From positions 1 to 52,425 of IMG/VR virus record IMGVR_UViG_3300027028_000036: a stretch of 52,425 nucleotides of DNA; one strand, given 5' to 3'. Below, in pieces: positions 1 through 7,131 of this stretch. This DNA is from a virus. How positions within the stretch are numbered: the stretch's first letter is position 1; the number at the start of each line of letters is the position of its first letter. The position numbers and the translations under genes are program-made. A model generated the notes under the pieces. It saw nothing but the letters and a program-made list of their open reading frames with translations. It was not told the DNA's origin and did no database searches.

Positions 1-132
1 ATGAAAGAAGAAGCTCGCCAGGGCATGATTACTACTCTGTCTGTCATGACAGGGAAGCCCGAAAGCTATTTTGAAGATATGGAGGAACGCAGGCTGGTCG
101 ACGAATATGATCGTCTGCTGCAGATTAATTGA
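1..132 (+). CDS. Small phage protein, C-terminal end (may start before the window)
   Basis: An open frame from the first base to a TGA gives 43 charged residues beginning MKEEARQ and ending DRLLQIN. The window starts exactly on an ATG, so it is unclear whether this is the true start or an internal methionine of a longer gene cut by the edge. It sits immediately upstream of decayed early genes of the left prophage remnant. I do not recognise the family. Confidence 0.45.
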   Translation: MKEEARQGMITTLSVMTGKPESYFEDMEERRLVDEYDRLLQIN

Positions 133-144
133 GGTGGAATAGGA

Positions 145-450
145 ATGGAATTTATACAAGGATTTACCAACAGAGGGTTTGGGCTTATTGAATTCTAAGA
201 CCGATATGATGCATCATGTAGCATCCAAGATTCATCACTGGCTACAGAAAACGCTATCTGGTTCGGAGTGGATGATGCAGATCCATAAATCATGGCTTCG
301 AAAACCGAAGAGGGCGGAACAGGATGGGTTACATATCCCATTCCTGCTGATGTTCAGTTGACTACTCGAATGCATTTGACACAAGACCAAGTTCAAGATT
401 TATTACCGATCTTGCAATACTTTGCCGAGCATGGAGTGTTGCTGGAATGA
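145..450 (+). pseudogene. Conserved phage hypothetical protein broken by two in-frame stops
   Basis: One frame reads MEFIQGFTNRGFGLIEF, stop, DRYDASCSIQDSS..., stop, IMASKTEEGGTGW... and ends in HGVLLE, about 101 codons. The interruptions are TAA at 196-198 and TAA at 286-288; each differs by one base from a sense codon (CAA or AAA). The rest of the frame is coherent, and the end overlaps the next gene by ATGA, as in a working operon, so this is a gene killed by point mutation. The layout resembles a short conserved phage protein that commonly precedes RusA genes. No function is known to me. Confidence 0.65.
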
Positions 451-844
451 ACCAAATCGCATTCGAAATAGTCTGAGCTCCAGTCGCTCAGGGCAGACCC
501 CGAGCCGGAAAAAGCTTCACCGGCAAGACGGTTCTCTACGATCCGGCCAAGTCCCGGGAATTCAAACAATACGTGAAGCTCATTGCATCCCATCATAAGC
601 CACAGGAGCTCATTCAGGGGCCGATACACAGACACCGAAGAAGTATCAGACAAAGCCGAAACAAGCGCTGATTGATGCTGGTGAACTGCTGCCGGTGATG
701 AAGGTGGACGTTGATAATCTGGCGAAGGGTGTAAAGGATGGACTTTCGAAGATTATTTGGCAAGCTGATAGCCAAGTGGTCGGCATGACCGTGAAGAAAC
801 TTTACAGCATGACGCCGAGGGTCGTTTTGCTGATTAATTACTAA
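447..844 (+). pseudogene. rusA: RusA-type Holliday junction resolvase, degraded
   Basis: Reading across lesions gives MNQIAFEIV, stop, APVAQGRPRAGKSF, then LYDPAKSREFKQYVKLIA, and after a frameshift near 620-640 TPKKYQTKPKQALIDAG and VDVDNLAKGVKDGLSK. The AQGRPR start, the YDPAKSR block and the VDVDNLAKGVKDGL block with its paired aspartates are hallmarks of the RusA family, which resolves Holliday junctions in phage DNA. A TGA stands where glycine is expected near codon 10, and at least one indel is present. It lies directly before xtrA. It cannot encode a functional enzyme. Confidence 0.75.
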
Positions 845-872
845 GCGAAGAGATAGAGGATGGAGGGGCCCA

Positions 873-1070
873 ATGCGCTTACAAGATGTTAAAATTTCGG
901 AGACAGGGGAATTGATTTTGGATATAATGGAACTACCAGGAAGCCACGTGCTGTTGATTTCCAATGGTAAGGCTCAGCTCGGTGCGCTACCAGCTCATAC
1001 AGAGACACGCATCAAGACGCATGATGGACAAGTCAGGCGTGTTAATTTTGATGAGGGGGTGGAATTTTAA
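873..1070 (+). CDS. xtrA: XtrA-like small phage protein (left remnant copy)
   Basis: 65 residues; start ATG after GGAGGGG. It is closely similar to the second copy at 20554-20751: both share the blocks VKISETG, LDIMELP, VLLIS and RVNFDEG, and both end in EF. The length and position before xpf fit the PBSX XtrA family, whose function is unknown. It stays intact while its neighbours have decayed. Its 3' end carries GATGAGGGGG, which is the ribosome-binding site for the next gene, and its stop overlaps that gene's ATG by one base. A promoter-like GAGACA-N17-TATAAT lies inside the coding sequence. Confidence 0.75.
   Translation: MRLQDVKISETGELILDIMELPGSHVLLISNGKAQLGALPAHTETRIKTHDGQVRRVNFDEGVEF
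900..928 (+). promoter_or_regulatory. Promoter-like element inside xtrA (left)
   Basis: GAGACA (900-905) is followed by exactly 17 bases and TATAAT (923-928). The -10 is a perfect sigma-A box and the -35 matches TTGACA at four of six positions. The same pair with the same spacing recurs at 2437-2465, 20581-20609 and 21437-21465, always upstream of cargo genes. It may allow cargo expression independent of the lytic programme. Coding constraint (SETG and DIME codons) could also explain the two copies inside intact xtrA. Confidence 0.5.
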
Positions 1071-1603
1071 TGGCCAATTTAGTTACCAGCTTCTTTGTAG
1101 ATGTACTACCACCAGTAACAATTGCATTAGCAACGGTCTACTTCAGCTCGAAAATTAATGAGCGAAAACAAAAAATAGAAGACGCCGACGAAAAAAGAAA
1201 GCAAATGAATAATCTATATTTTAAAATAAATAAACTCATAAATGCTCTTAATAAATTTAAAATATTTTCAACTCTAACTGGAAATTTGCGAAAGCGACAT
1301 ACAAATATTAAGTTAGGTAATGAAGACTTGCCAGAAGAGCATAAAGATATGGATAAAGCGGAATTTCTAAGAGAATTTGATCGCGAAATCAGATTCAAAA
1401 TAGATGTTGACCTCGCAAGGATGAAAGAAGAAGTTTGCAGTGCTTATGATTTATTATTAACTTGTCCAATTGATAAATTAAGTCCGAGAGATCATTTCAA
1501 GTGTTTAGAGATCTTCGAGACAGGACGAGATGCGTATAATCTAAAAAACAAATTAGATTTAATTGAGTCATTCAAAGATGAGATGCAACAAAAATACAAA
1601 TAG
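1070..1603 (+). CDS. Cargo protein 1: membrane-anchored, coiled-coil-like
   Basis: 177 residues. The ATG overlaps the xtrA stop (TAATG) and uses the GAGGGGG in the xtrA tail as ribosome-binding site. One hydrophobic segment at about residues 4-24 is followed by a highly charged helical region (INERKQKIEDADEKRKQ) and a long cytoplasmic helical domain. It is AT-rich compared with phage structural genes. The fold plan, an N-terminal anchor plus a soluble helical domain, recurs in the cargo genes at 1688, 2979, 20748 and 24936. Function unknown; superinfection exclusion or abortive infection is an inference from position only. Confidence 0.7.
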   Translation: MANLVTSFFVDVLPPVTIALATVYFSSKINERKQKIEDADEKRKQMNNLYFKINKLINALNKFKIFSTLTGNLRKRHTNIKLGNEDLPEEHKDMDKAEFLREFDREIRFKIDVDLARMKEEVCSAYDLLLTCPIDKLSPRDHFKCLEIFETGRDAYNLKNKLDLIESFKDEMQQKYK

Positions 1604-1665
1604 TCCCACCTGCTATCTGGAGAAAACTTTACAGATTAACAGCTGTTTTGTGGTTCGTTTTGCAT
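1601..1665 (+). terminator. Degenerate cassette-end repeat T1
   Basis: Begins on the TAG stop of the preceding gene with TAGTCCCACC, then CTGGAG, ACAG..AACAGCTGTTTTGTG. It is a diverged member of the cassette-end family best seen at 2351, 3471, 21354 and 25458. The hairpin is weakened here, so termination may be leaky. Confidence 0.5.
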
Positions 1666-1687
1666 AATTTGATGAGGGGGAAAGGAT

Positions 1688-2353
1688 TTGAGGCAGTGGG
1701 GTAATTTTTACTTTTGGTCGACATGGTTACTGTTAACCTGCCTATTTACATTAATATTTCACATGTATTTAAGCGAATTTAATTTGAAAGAAATCATTGA
1801 TACAATTACACTTTATTTTATAGATGTGAAAACAATTCTTACAGTTCTGGGAACAATTTTTGGAGCATATTTTGGGGCGAAAACTGCCGGCAAGTACGCT
1901 ATAGAGTCTGTCGAGAGACAAATACAAGCACAAGAAAAGAAAGAGAATGAAAAAGAAAATAATAAATTTTTAAGGTATTTAAATGTATTCATTACCCATT
2001 TGGAATCTATTCTCATAGTTGACTCCTTGCTTAAGAGAAAGTTTGACTTTGATAGCGATATTATTATAAAAAAATCCTCAATTGATATTGCAAAAGAAGA
2101 AATTAACGATCAATTAACAACTTTAAAGAAACTAGACATAACTGAGATGAAAGACCAAAATTATCATATCTTTTTGTTTTGTTTGTTATTAATTAAGCAT
2201 TATTTAGAGTCTTTAGACTATATACTAAAATATTTAGCAGATTCGCAATTCGAAGAAGTGAAACTTGAATTCATAGACTTAAAAGAGCATTCATCAAATT
2301 TGGAAAAACATCTAGATACATTGAAAGGTATTTTATCTAAATACAATGGATAG
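1688..2353 (+). CDS. Cargo protein 2: two membrane segments plus cytoplasmic helical domain
   Basis: 221 residues from a TTG start placed seven to eight bases after GAGGGGGAAAGG. Two hydrophobic segments are visible, at about residues 8-28 and 49-66 (TVLGTIFGAYFGAKTAG). A charged coiled-coil-like stretch (QAQEKKENEKENNK) and a long helical domain follow. The 25 bases before the start, TTTGATGAGGGGGAAAGGAT then TTGA, copy the 3' end of xtrA, although no xtrA is present here. The TAG stop is the first triplet of repeat T2. Strongly AT-rich. Family not recognised. Confidence 0.7.
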   Translation: MRQWGNFYFWSTWLLLTCLFTLIFHMYLSEFNLKEIIDTITLYFIDVKTILTVLGTIFGAYFGAKTAGKYAIESVERQIQAQEKKENEKENNKFLRYLNVFITHLESILIVDSLLKRKFDFDSDIIIKKSSIDIAKEEINDQLTTLKKLDITEMKDQNYHIFLFCLLLIKHYLESLDYILKYLADSQFEEVKLEFIDLKEHSSNLEKHLDTLKGILSKYNG

Positions 2354-2412
2354 ACCCACCGGCCAACTGGAGGACACACGACAGCGTAACTGCTGTTTTG
2401 TGTCCTCTTTTT
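2351..2412 (+). terminator. Cassette-end terminator T2
   Basis: Starts on the stop codon: TAGACCCACCGGCCAACTGG, then GAGGACACA...TGTGTCCTC followed by TTTTTAT. The outer stem GAGGACACA / TGTGTCCTC is perfect and encloses an ACAGC / GCTGT inner stem, so this is a textbook intrinsic terminator. The leader CCACCGGCCAACTGG is conserved between copies although it is not needed for termination. Confidence 0.8.
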
Positions 2413-2436
2413 ATATAATTAGAATTACAATATTTG

Positions 2437-2465
2437 GAGACAAATTTCTTTGTATTAGATATAAT
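2437..2465 (+). promoter_or_regulatory. Promoter for cargo gene 3, xtrA-derived
   Basis: GAGACA (2437-2442), 17 bases, TATAAT (2460-2465), lying between terminator T2 and the start at 2525. The flanks (ATATTTGGAGACA, GATATAAT) match the middle of xtrA, so it appears to be a leftover of an xtrA copy retained as a promoter. Confidence 0.65.
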
Positions 2466-2524
2466 ACGATAAACTAAAAGTTGTGTGTTAGTGAATTAAA
2501 AAGGCGAGGAAAGAAGGAGAAAAG

Positions 2525-2893
2525 TTGTCGAGCGATAGATTCATATTTTGTTTAGGATTTGGATTTTTATTTACAGCGGTAATAGGTATGTCATTTGAAC
2601 TACCTTCCGAATTAATCTTTGGTTTTTCATTATTTGCTTTTATTATAACTCTATCTCAAATTTCCTTTTTATCTGATAGTGACAGGGAAAAAATTAAAAA
2701 AGGTAGTATATTAGATACATTGTTTGATTTAATCAAAGTAAGCGTTATAGTGGCGGCGATTCCAATCTCTGTAGGACTTCCTGTTCTTATAAACGAATTA
2801 TTTGTTGAACCTAATGATTTTTTCACGAGATTTTCAAGTTATATAACTATTTTTAGTATTGGATTGATTTTAATAATGAGAAAAGCAAGATAA
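2525..2893 (+). CDS. Cargo protein 3: small polytopic membrane protein
   Basis: 122 residues from TTG, eight bases after AGAAGGAGA. About four hydrophobic segments (residues roughly 5-25, 29-50, 68-92, 104-118) with a short charged loop SDSDREKIKKG. It has its own upstream promoter and terminator T2 behind it, so it is an independent unit. No signal peptide or enzyme motif. Function unknown; a membrane exclusion protein is possible. Confidence 0.65.
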   Translation: MSSDRFIFCLGFGFLFTAVIGMSFELPSELIFGFSLFAFIITLSQISFLSDSDREKIKKGSILDTLFDLIKVSVIVAAIPISVGLPVLINELFVEPNDFFTRFSSYITIFSIGLILIMRKAR

Positions 2894-2945
2894 GTCTCAT
2901 CAGCTAATCGAAAGACACATTACGGCATAATTGCTTTTTTGTTTC
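2891..2945 (+). terminator. Diverged cassette-end repeat T3
   Basis: TAAGTCTCATCAGCTAATCG then AAGACACATTACGGCATAATTGC and a T-rich tail. It keeps the order of the cassette-end family (CCAC-CAGC, GACACATTAC, GC..T-run), but the stem is eroded. Confidence 0.5.
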
Positions 2946-2978
2946 TTTTTGAAAGATTTGAAAAGAGGGGTGGGAGTC

Positions 2979-3473
2979 TTGAGTGAGATATGGATTGCTC
3001 CAATTGCAGCTTTAATAGGAACTATAATTGGAGCTACGACTCCGATATTTCTTGAGTTTTTTAAGAATAAAGTAAATAGATCTTATTTCAAAAAAGAAAA
3101 GCACGAAAAGTTCACCAGAATCATGTTACACGAATTTCTACCTGCTATTAGGAAGGTTACTGACTCTTTAGAAGTCTTTACACGGGACGAATATATTCAT
3201 ATGATAGATTCTTACTCTGCAGAATTAAAAAAGAATCTGGAAAAAGTGATAAAGTTGTTTGAAAATGATATAAAAGATATTTATCCTTTAGAAATGGTTA
3301 AAGAAATGGAAGGTTTGACATATGAATTAAATAGTTTAAATGCGTACATCGACTACCAAGAAATGACTGGGAGGGGCTTGGATCAAAACAAAGACTATTT
3401 AATTTCTGCGAACAGTAGATTTAAAGAAACAATTGAGAAGTATAGAAAAATCCTTTTAGAGAAATATATATAG
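2979..3473 (+). CDS. Cargo protein 4: single membrane anchor plus helical domain
   Basis: 164 residues if TTG 2979 is used; it follows GAGGGGTGGGAG at good spacing, and this junction again resembles the xtrA tail. An N-terminal glycine-rich hydrophobic segment (APIAALIGTIIGATTPIF, residues 6-23) is followed by FFKNKVNRSYFKKEKHEK and a long helical domain. The architecture parallels the protein from 20748, whose segment reads IGTLIGAFLGAALAG. The stop TAG is the first triplet of T4. Family unknown. Confidence 0.68.
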   Translation: MSEIWIAPIAALIGTIIGATTPIFLEFFKNKVNRSYFKKEKHEKFTRIMLHEFLPAIRKVTDSLEVFTRDEYIHMIDSYSAELKKNLEKVIKLFENDIKDIYPLEMVKEMEGLTYELNSLNAYIDYQEMTGRGLDQNKDYLISANSRFKETIEKYRKILLEKYI

Positions 3474-3538
3474 TCCCACCAGCCAAATGGAAGACATCAT
3501 TACAGCATTATGCTGTAATGATGTCCTCTTTTTTATTT
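3471..3538 (+). terminator. Cassette-end terminator T4, extended stem
   Basis: TAGTCCCACCAGCCAAATGG leads into a near-perfect hairpin, GACATCATTACAGCA, loop TTA, TGCTGTAATGATGTC, then CTCTTTTTT. This is the strongest hairpin of the family; the AA/TT mismatch seen in other copies has been repaired to full pairing, which supports selection for structure. It isolates the cargo array from xpf, whose start follows 24 bases later. Confidence 0.85.
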
Positions 3539-3561
3539 CCGAAATCAGAGGAGGTCCTTCG

Positions 3562-4059
3562 ATGAAAGTATGGGCAGATGAACTATTACACGAATACGTC
3601 ATTCACAAAAAAGACCTGGAGCGACGTCGGGACCGATTGGATCGCAACGACTTTCATTCCAAGCAGGACCTCGCGCAGATCAATAGCATGATTGGAAGCA
3701 TGAACTTCTCGATGGAGTGGCTCGAAATCGGCAGACAGCCTGGCACATTCAAGGGCATCGATAATAAGAGCATCTACCAGCACCAATCCTTCTCGAATAT
3801 GGATTTCATCCCGGACATTACCGAGGAGCTGGTAGAAGGGCCGGAGCAATTGTATATGACGGCTGAAGAGAAGATTATTCTGGCTGATATTTTTGCGTCA
3901 TTATCGCTACGTGAACGACAGTGCTATATCCTGCATGAGGCTGCAAAACTTAGCATCGGAATGATTGCGGAAGAAATAGGAGTAGGACGATCTACAGCTC
4001 AAAGTTATATCGATTGAGCTAAAAAGAAGGTCAGAGACCGTGTGCAGCTTTCCGTTTAG
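3562..4059 (+). pseudogene. xpf: Xpf/ArpU-type late activator with a premature stop
   Basis: The frame gives MKVWADELLHEYVIHKKDL..., then MDFIPDITEEL, MTAEEKIILADIFASLSLRERQCYIL and a sigma region-4-like helix-turn-helix ending TAQSYID. TGA at 4015-4017 then interrupts; the frame continues AKKKVRDRVQLSV to TAG 4057. The intact relative at 25752-26243 reads YVDRAKKK, so CGA (Arg) became TGA and the last 14 residues, including the basic end of the recognition helix region, are lost. Xpf in PBSX activates the late operon. The truncation probably impairs DNA binding; partial activity is not excluded. Confidence 0.8.
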
Positions 4060-4062
4060 CTT

Positions 4063-4095
4063 AAGACGTACACTTGCCGTACAGTCTGCCGTACA
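4063..4095 (+). repeat. Direct repeats, candidate Xpf binding sites (left)
   Basis: Three copies of a 10-mer (AAGACGTACA, TTGCCGTACA, CTGCCGTACA) at 4063, 4074 and 4086, spaced 11 and 12 bases, so on one face of the helix. They lie immediately downstream of xpf and ahead of the packaging genes. The intact prophage has TTGACGTACG twice at 11-base spacing in the same place. Confidence 0.6.
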
Positions 4096-4105
4096 AAGTC
4101 GGTAA

Positions 4106-4169
4106 TTATGAAGGGGAGAATAAAAGAGGGGATGCGTTCTTGCGAACAGTCCCTACCACAGCCCCACTT
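4106..4169 (+). promoter_or_regulatory. Conserved noncoding element upstream of the late genes (left copy)
   Basis: TATGAAGGGGAGA, AGAGGGGATGCGTTC, loop TTGC, GAACAGTCCCT and CACAGCCCC. It is nearly identical to 26536-26597 although the surrounding cargo differs. The inner stem GTTC/GAAC is kept while the loop has changed, as expected of a structured RNA leader or a DNA site such as a packaging site. Confidence 0.55.
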
Positions 4170-4277
4170 AATCAGCATTTATAAACCTTATATTTATTAC
4201 CTATTATTTTTGTAAGAACTTCCAATTGTACAATCCATTTGATAAAATTATTGAAAAGCGTATTTGGAGTGGTATTA

Positions 4278-4979
4278 TTGGATTGGAATCTAATGAAAGA
4301 AATTGCCGTTATTACAAAAAATATATTAGAAGGATTATACTATGTTGCGGGTATAGCGCTTGTTTTTGGAATTATCATCGGATTGAAGCAATTAAATTTA
4401 GTCAAAGATCAAGTTAAATTACTTAAAACTGAAGCTATGCAAGCCAAAGAAAATTTTTATTTGAGTAACCAAAGAGCCTCAGTTGAGAAAAGTATCGAAT
4501 ACTTAGGCTTCTACAAAGCGGAAATTATTACTTCTACAGCAAGATTTAGAGCCGCTATTGACCGCGAATTGCCAAAGAAGGCGGATACTTATCATCTATT
4601 TGATGGACAATTCAATTTGACTGCGGCAGATTTGGATAAAGAGATACTATCTGATTCTATAGTTGCTCAAAGAGCTGGTGTAATAGAGGTCTTTAATCAC
4701 TTTGAATTTTTTGGAGTAGCAATGTTACATGGCGTTGCCGATGAACAAATAGTATTTACTCCTATTGGAAGGTTATATTGCAGATTCATCGAAGAAGAAC
4801 ATGTAAGCTTATCTCTGATTAGAGAAAAAGGTGTTCCTTACAAAAATTTGCTTGAACTTTATAAGCTTTGGAGTGACAGACTGGAATTTGAACATCTAGA
4901 ATCTCAAAGATCTGAAGCAGAGAGTAAAATTAAAGAAAAAGGGAATAGTTATAAGGCAAGACCATTTATAGGATCTTAA
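4278..4979 (+). CDS. Membrane-anchored cargo protein (DUF4760-like plan)
   Basis: 233 residues if translation starts at TTG 4278, six bases after GGAGTGG; ATG 4293 or an upstream TTG at 4239 are alternatives with weaker sites. One hydrophobic segment (LEGLYYVAGIALVFGIIIG) precedes a helix LKQLNLVKDQVKLLKTEA and a helical domain (residues about 60-200) ending in a charged tail. The plan of one N-terminal anchor and a helical cytoplasmic domain resembles DUF4760-type proteins, but I am not certain. AT-rich insertion between the late control element and terS. Confidence 0.65.
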   Translation: MDWNLMKEIAVITKNILEGLYYVAGIALVFGIIIGLKQLNLVKDQVKLLKTEAMQAKENFYLSNQRASVEKSIEYLGFYKAEIITSTARFRAAIDRELPKKADTYHLFDGQFNLTAADLDKEILSDSIVAQRAGVIEVFNHFEFFGVAMLHGVADEQIVFTPIGRLYCRFIEEEHVSLSLIREKGVPYKNLLELYKLWSDRLEFEHLESQRSEAESKIKEKGNSYKARPFIGS

Positions 4980-4991
4980 GGAGGAGTTTTT

Positions 4992-5147
4992 ATGAAGGAG
5001 CAACTAATGAAGAAATCATTAAGTGAACTTCAAGAAATACTCGATAATGACATTCAAAATGCAATTCAATCAGCCCCTATAGTGTTTTGGGGAGACGTAA
5101 AAGAAAATTCTACCAACATGTATAATGAACAAGATGTGAATCGTTAA
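4992..5147 (+). CDS. Small protein of 51 residues
   Basis: A near-perfect ribosome-binding site, AAGGAGGAG, stands seven bases before ATG 4992, just after the previous stop. The product starts MKEQLMKKSLSELQEILD and ends NEQDVNR. It is probably co-translated with the membrane protein upstream and is followed by a terminator at 5173. No family recognised. Confidence 0.6.
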   Translation: MKEQLMKKSLSELQEILDNDIQNAIQSAPIVFWGDVKENSTNMYNEQDVNR

Positions 5148-5172
5148 AAAACTATAAGATGTTACTAAAACT

Positions 5173-5197
5173 AAAGCATCCTTCAGGATGCTTTTTT
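5173..5197 (+). terminator. Intrinsic terminator before terS remnant
   Basis: AAAGCATCC, loop TTCA, GGATGCTTT followed by TTT. The equivalent hairpin GCATCC/GGATGC at 27175 sits at the same place, before terS of the intact prophage. Confidence 0.8.
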
Positions 5198-5239
5198 CTA
5201 TGTCTTAAAAATGGTGAATAACCTTAAAGTTGGTGATAG

Positions 5240-5680
5240 ATGGTGAAGTTTACAGCGAAGCAACAGATGTTCATCGATGAATACCTAGTGGACCTAAATG
5301 GCACTCAGGCGGCGATTCGTGCAAAATACAGTAAAAAAACAGCAAGGACAACAGCAGCCATGTTGCTAGCAAAAGGTAACATCCGTGCGCGCATAGAGGA
5401 ACTAAAGAAAACACGAGCTGACCGTTTGGAGCTTGATGCTTACCGGATGCTGAAACGCTTGATGGATACATCAGACCGAGCAATGCAGCAAGAGCCTATG
5501 ATGGAATTTGATTATGTGGAACAGCGACTAGTTCTGATAGGCGAATACTAATTTGATAAGCGGTGAAAACAAAGCAATCGAACTGATTAGCAAGCATCTA
5601 GACATGTTCAAGGAAACGGTAAAGCATGGGGGGGCGTAACTTTCCTGGACGATATCGGTGGTGGAGAAAATAGTTTGTAA
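5240..5680 (+). pseudogene. terS: Terminase small subunit, frameshifted
   Basis: The frame opens MVKFTAKQQMFIDEYLVDLN, GTQAAIRAKYSKKTAR, typical of the XtmA-like terminase small subunit N-terminus with its helix-turn-helix. It closes at 5551. After an indel the coding continues as NKAIELISKHLDMFKETVKH, and after a second, in the run of G near 5630, as VTFLDDIGGGENSL to TAA 5680. Two frameshifts therefore inactivate it. It differs from the terS of the intact prophage (27241), so the two phages used different packaging modules. Confidence 0.75.
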
Positions 5681-6002
5681 GATATCCGAATTCATTACTA
5701 CGGCGTTTCATCCGGTTTAGAAAGCTACGATGTCCAGCGACATATTAAACATCGTCTGCAAGGATAGGCATGGTTCTGAGAAGTCCTTGGACGTTTAGTA
5801 CGTCTTCGTGCAGTTGTCGATGTGACTTCCAATGAACTGAATCGGCTTTCGGAAAGTAGACAATATGCTGGAGCTTTTCATCTTCGAGCAGATCAAGTGG
5901 GCGATATCAGAGCAAGACGTTTCCCATCTGTTCAAAGTCAATAAGTCTCTGATGCTACATCGCTATCCACCCCCACCGTGTTTCTACTGGGTAAAGGGCT
6001 GA
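5673..6002 (+). pseudogene. terL: Terminase large subunit, N-terminal fragment with several stops
   Basis: A single frame overlapping the terS end reads CKISEFITTAFHPV, stop, KATMSSDILNIVCKD, RHGSEKS, and after further stops IGFRKVDNMLELFIFEQIKW and ISEQDVSHLFKVNKS. It matches the XtmB-type terminase plan, in which GGRGSGKS follows the first 30 residues; here the Walker A has decayed to RHGSEKS. At least four in-frame stops are present, and the sequence ends after about 110 codons. Everything from here to the tail end is deleted. Confidence 0.65.
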
Positions 6003-6173
6003 GTAGCACCTGAGCCAAAACTCGCCACTAAATCCGAAGTCGAAAACCTTCAAGCCCAGGTTTGTACGTCTGTTAACCGGTCCGGCTTCCTGAAACAATG
6101 CCGGGTGGAGATGGCGTAGCTGGTGTACAAGTGATACTCGAATTACTGATCTGTTTGAGGGGAGGTGAAATCA
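6003..6173 (+). pseudogene. Relic of a small tail-end gene after a large deletion
   Basis: Short coding traces remain, such as APEPKLATKSEVENLQAQV (about 6007-6063) and GGDGVAGVQVILELL, in differing frames. The first resembles the C-terminal coiled segment of short proteins encoded just after tail-tip genes in Bacillales phages. They directly follow the terL fragment, so the whole head and tail region has been lost. Confidence 0.4.
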
Positions 6174-6300
6174 TGATGGCGATGTTAATACATAGCGTGT
6201 AATCTTGGAAAAGATGACTTTTGCAGAAGTACCGGCTATGTTACAACCGCAGGTGAAGGAGATTCTGGTGCATAGAGGTATGGGGTTCATGGCTGAGTAA
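6174..6300 (+). pseudogene. Small XkdX-like tail-end protein, frameshifted
   Basis: GGGGAGGTGAAATC precedes ATG 6174. The first frame gives MMAMLIHSV and stops; shifting by one base gives VILEKMTFAEVPAMLQPQV, then KEILVHRGMGFMAE, ending TAA 6300. The KMTFAEVPAML..VKEIL pattern fits the short proteins found at the end of phage tail operons. One indel near 6200 breaks it. Confidence 0.5.
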
Positions 6301-6359
6301 GAAAAGGAAAAGATCCTACTTATGTCGAATATTGCATAATATTAAGGGGTATTTAACCA

Positions 6360-7093
6360 TTGAGAAAAGAAGATTGCGAAACTCTGTTATTTGAATGTAA
6401 AGAATTGCTCGTTCAGATTCAAGATCAGTATGAGAGAGATTTTGATTTAAGGAAAAAAGAAATTACTTCACCCAAATTAAAAAGCTATTTGGAGCATTCA
6501 AGAAGTATATTGGAATATTGCGCAGGAGATGTTTTCGATTATATAATTCCTGAAGCAGCGAAATTATCGAAATTAAAAAGTAAAAATAAATATGTGTATT
6601 TTCCTTACGGAAATAACAGAGGAAGTTTCAGAAAGAGTATGAAAAGTAATCTTCAGGGCTCCAACCCAATCACGCTGTATATAAATTAATAGACAGCTTA
6701 CAGGATTACAATCGACCAAGTCAGAAATTTTTGTCGTATTTATGCGAAATAACTAATACGAACAAACATGATAGACTCTCTTCACAGATGCGAAACGCTT
6801 CGACTACATTAATGATGCCTGGTATAAGTGCTGAAGGAGTCAACGAATTAATGTTGAGAGGCAACACATATAATGGAGTAGACATGGGAGAAGTGGTAAT
6901 AAATGATGAGGAATACACTGTAAATATTAACCTGTCTTTTTTCTCCAGAACAGTTCTTTTTGAGGAAGGGGCATTTGTATTTAAAGATTCCCAAACAGAC
7001 ATACTTCAATTTCTGAACGTTGTTTATGCCTCAATAGAGAAATTTATTCATAAGTTTTATTTACTAATAGAACATAAAATAGATTTCAAGTAA
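6360..7093 (+). pseudogene. Uncharacterised moron-like gene split by one frameshift
   Basis: The first frame (TTG 6360) encodes MRKEDCETLLFECKELLVQI... and stops at 6689. From about 6655 the next frame continues seamlessly as NHAVYKLIDSLQDYNRPSQK, FLSYLCEITNTNKHDRLSSQM and on to IDFK at 7093. Together they give about 243 codons of one AT-rich gene. The ITNTNKHDRLS block suggests the conserved ENKHD-type motif seen in some uncharacterised bacterial proteins. A single-base indel, real or a sequencing error, would explain the split. Function unknown. Confidence 0.65.
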
Positions 7094-7131
7094 GGGCGTC
7101 ATAATCGGCTCTTTTTCTATGCAGGATTTCA

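Noticed and set aside
1601-3538. CRISPR array considered for the repeated blocks
   Set aside because: Repeats are 55-70 bases, imperfect, 0.5-0.75 kb apart and form terminators; no cas genes.
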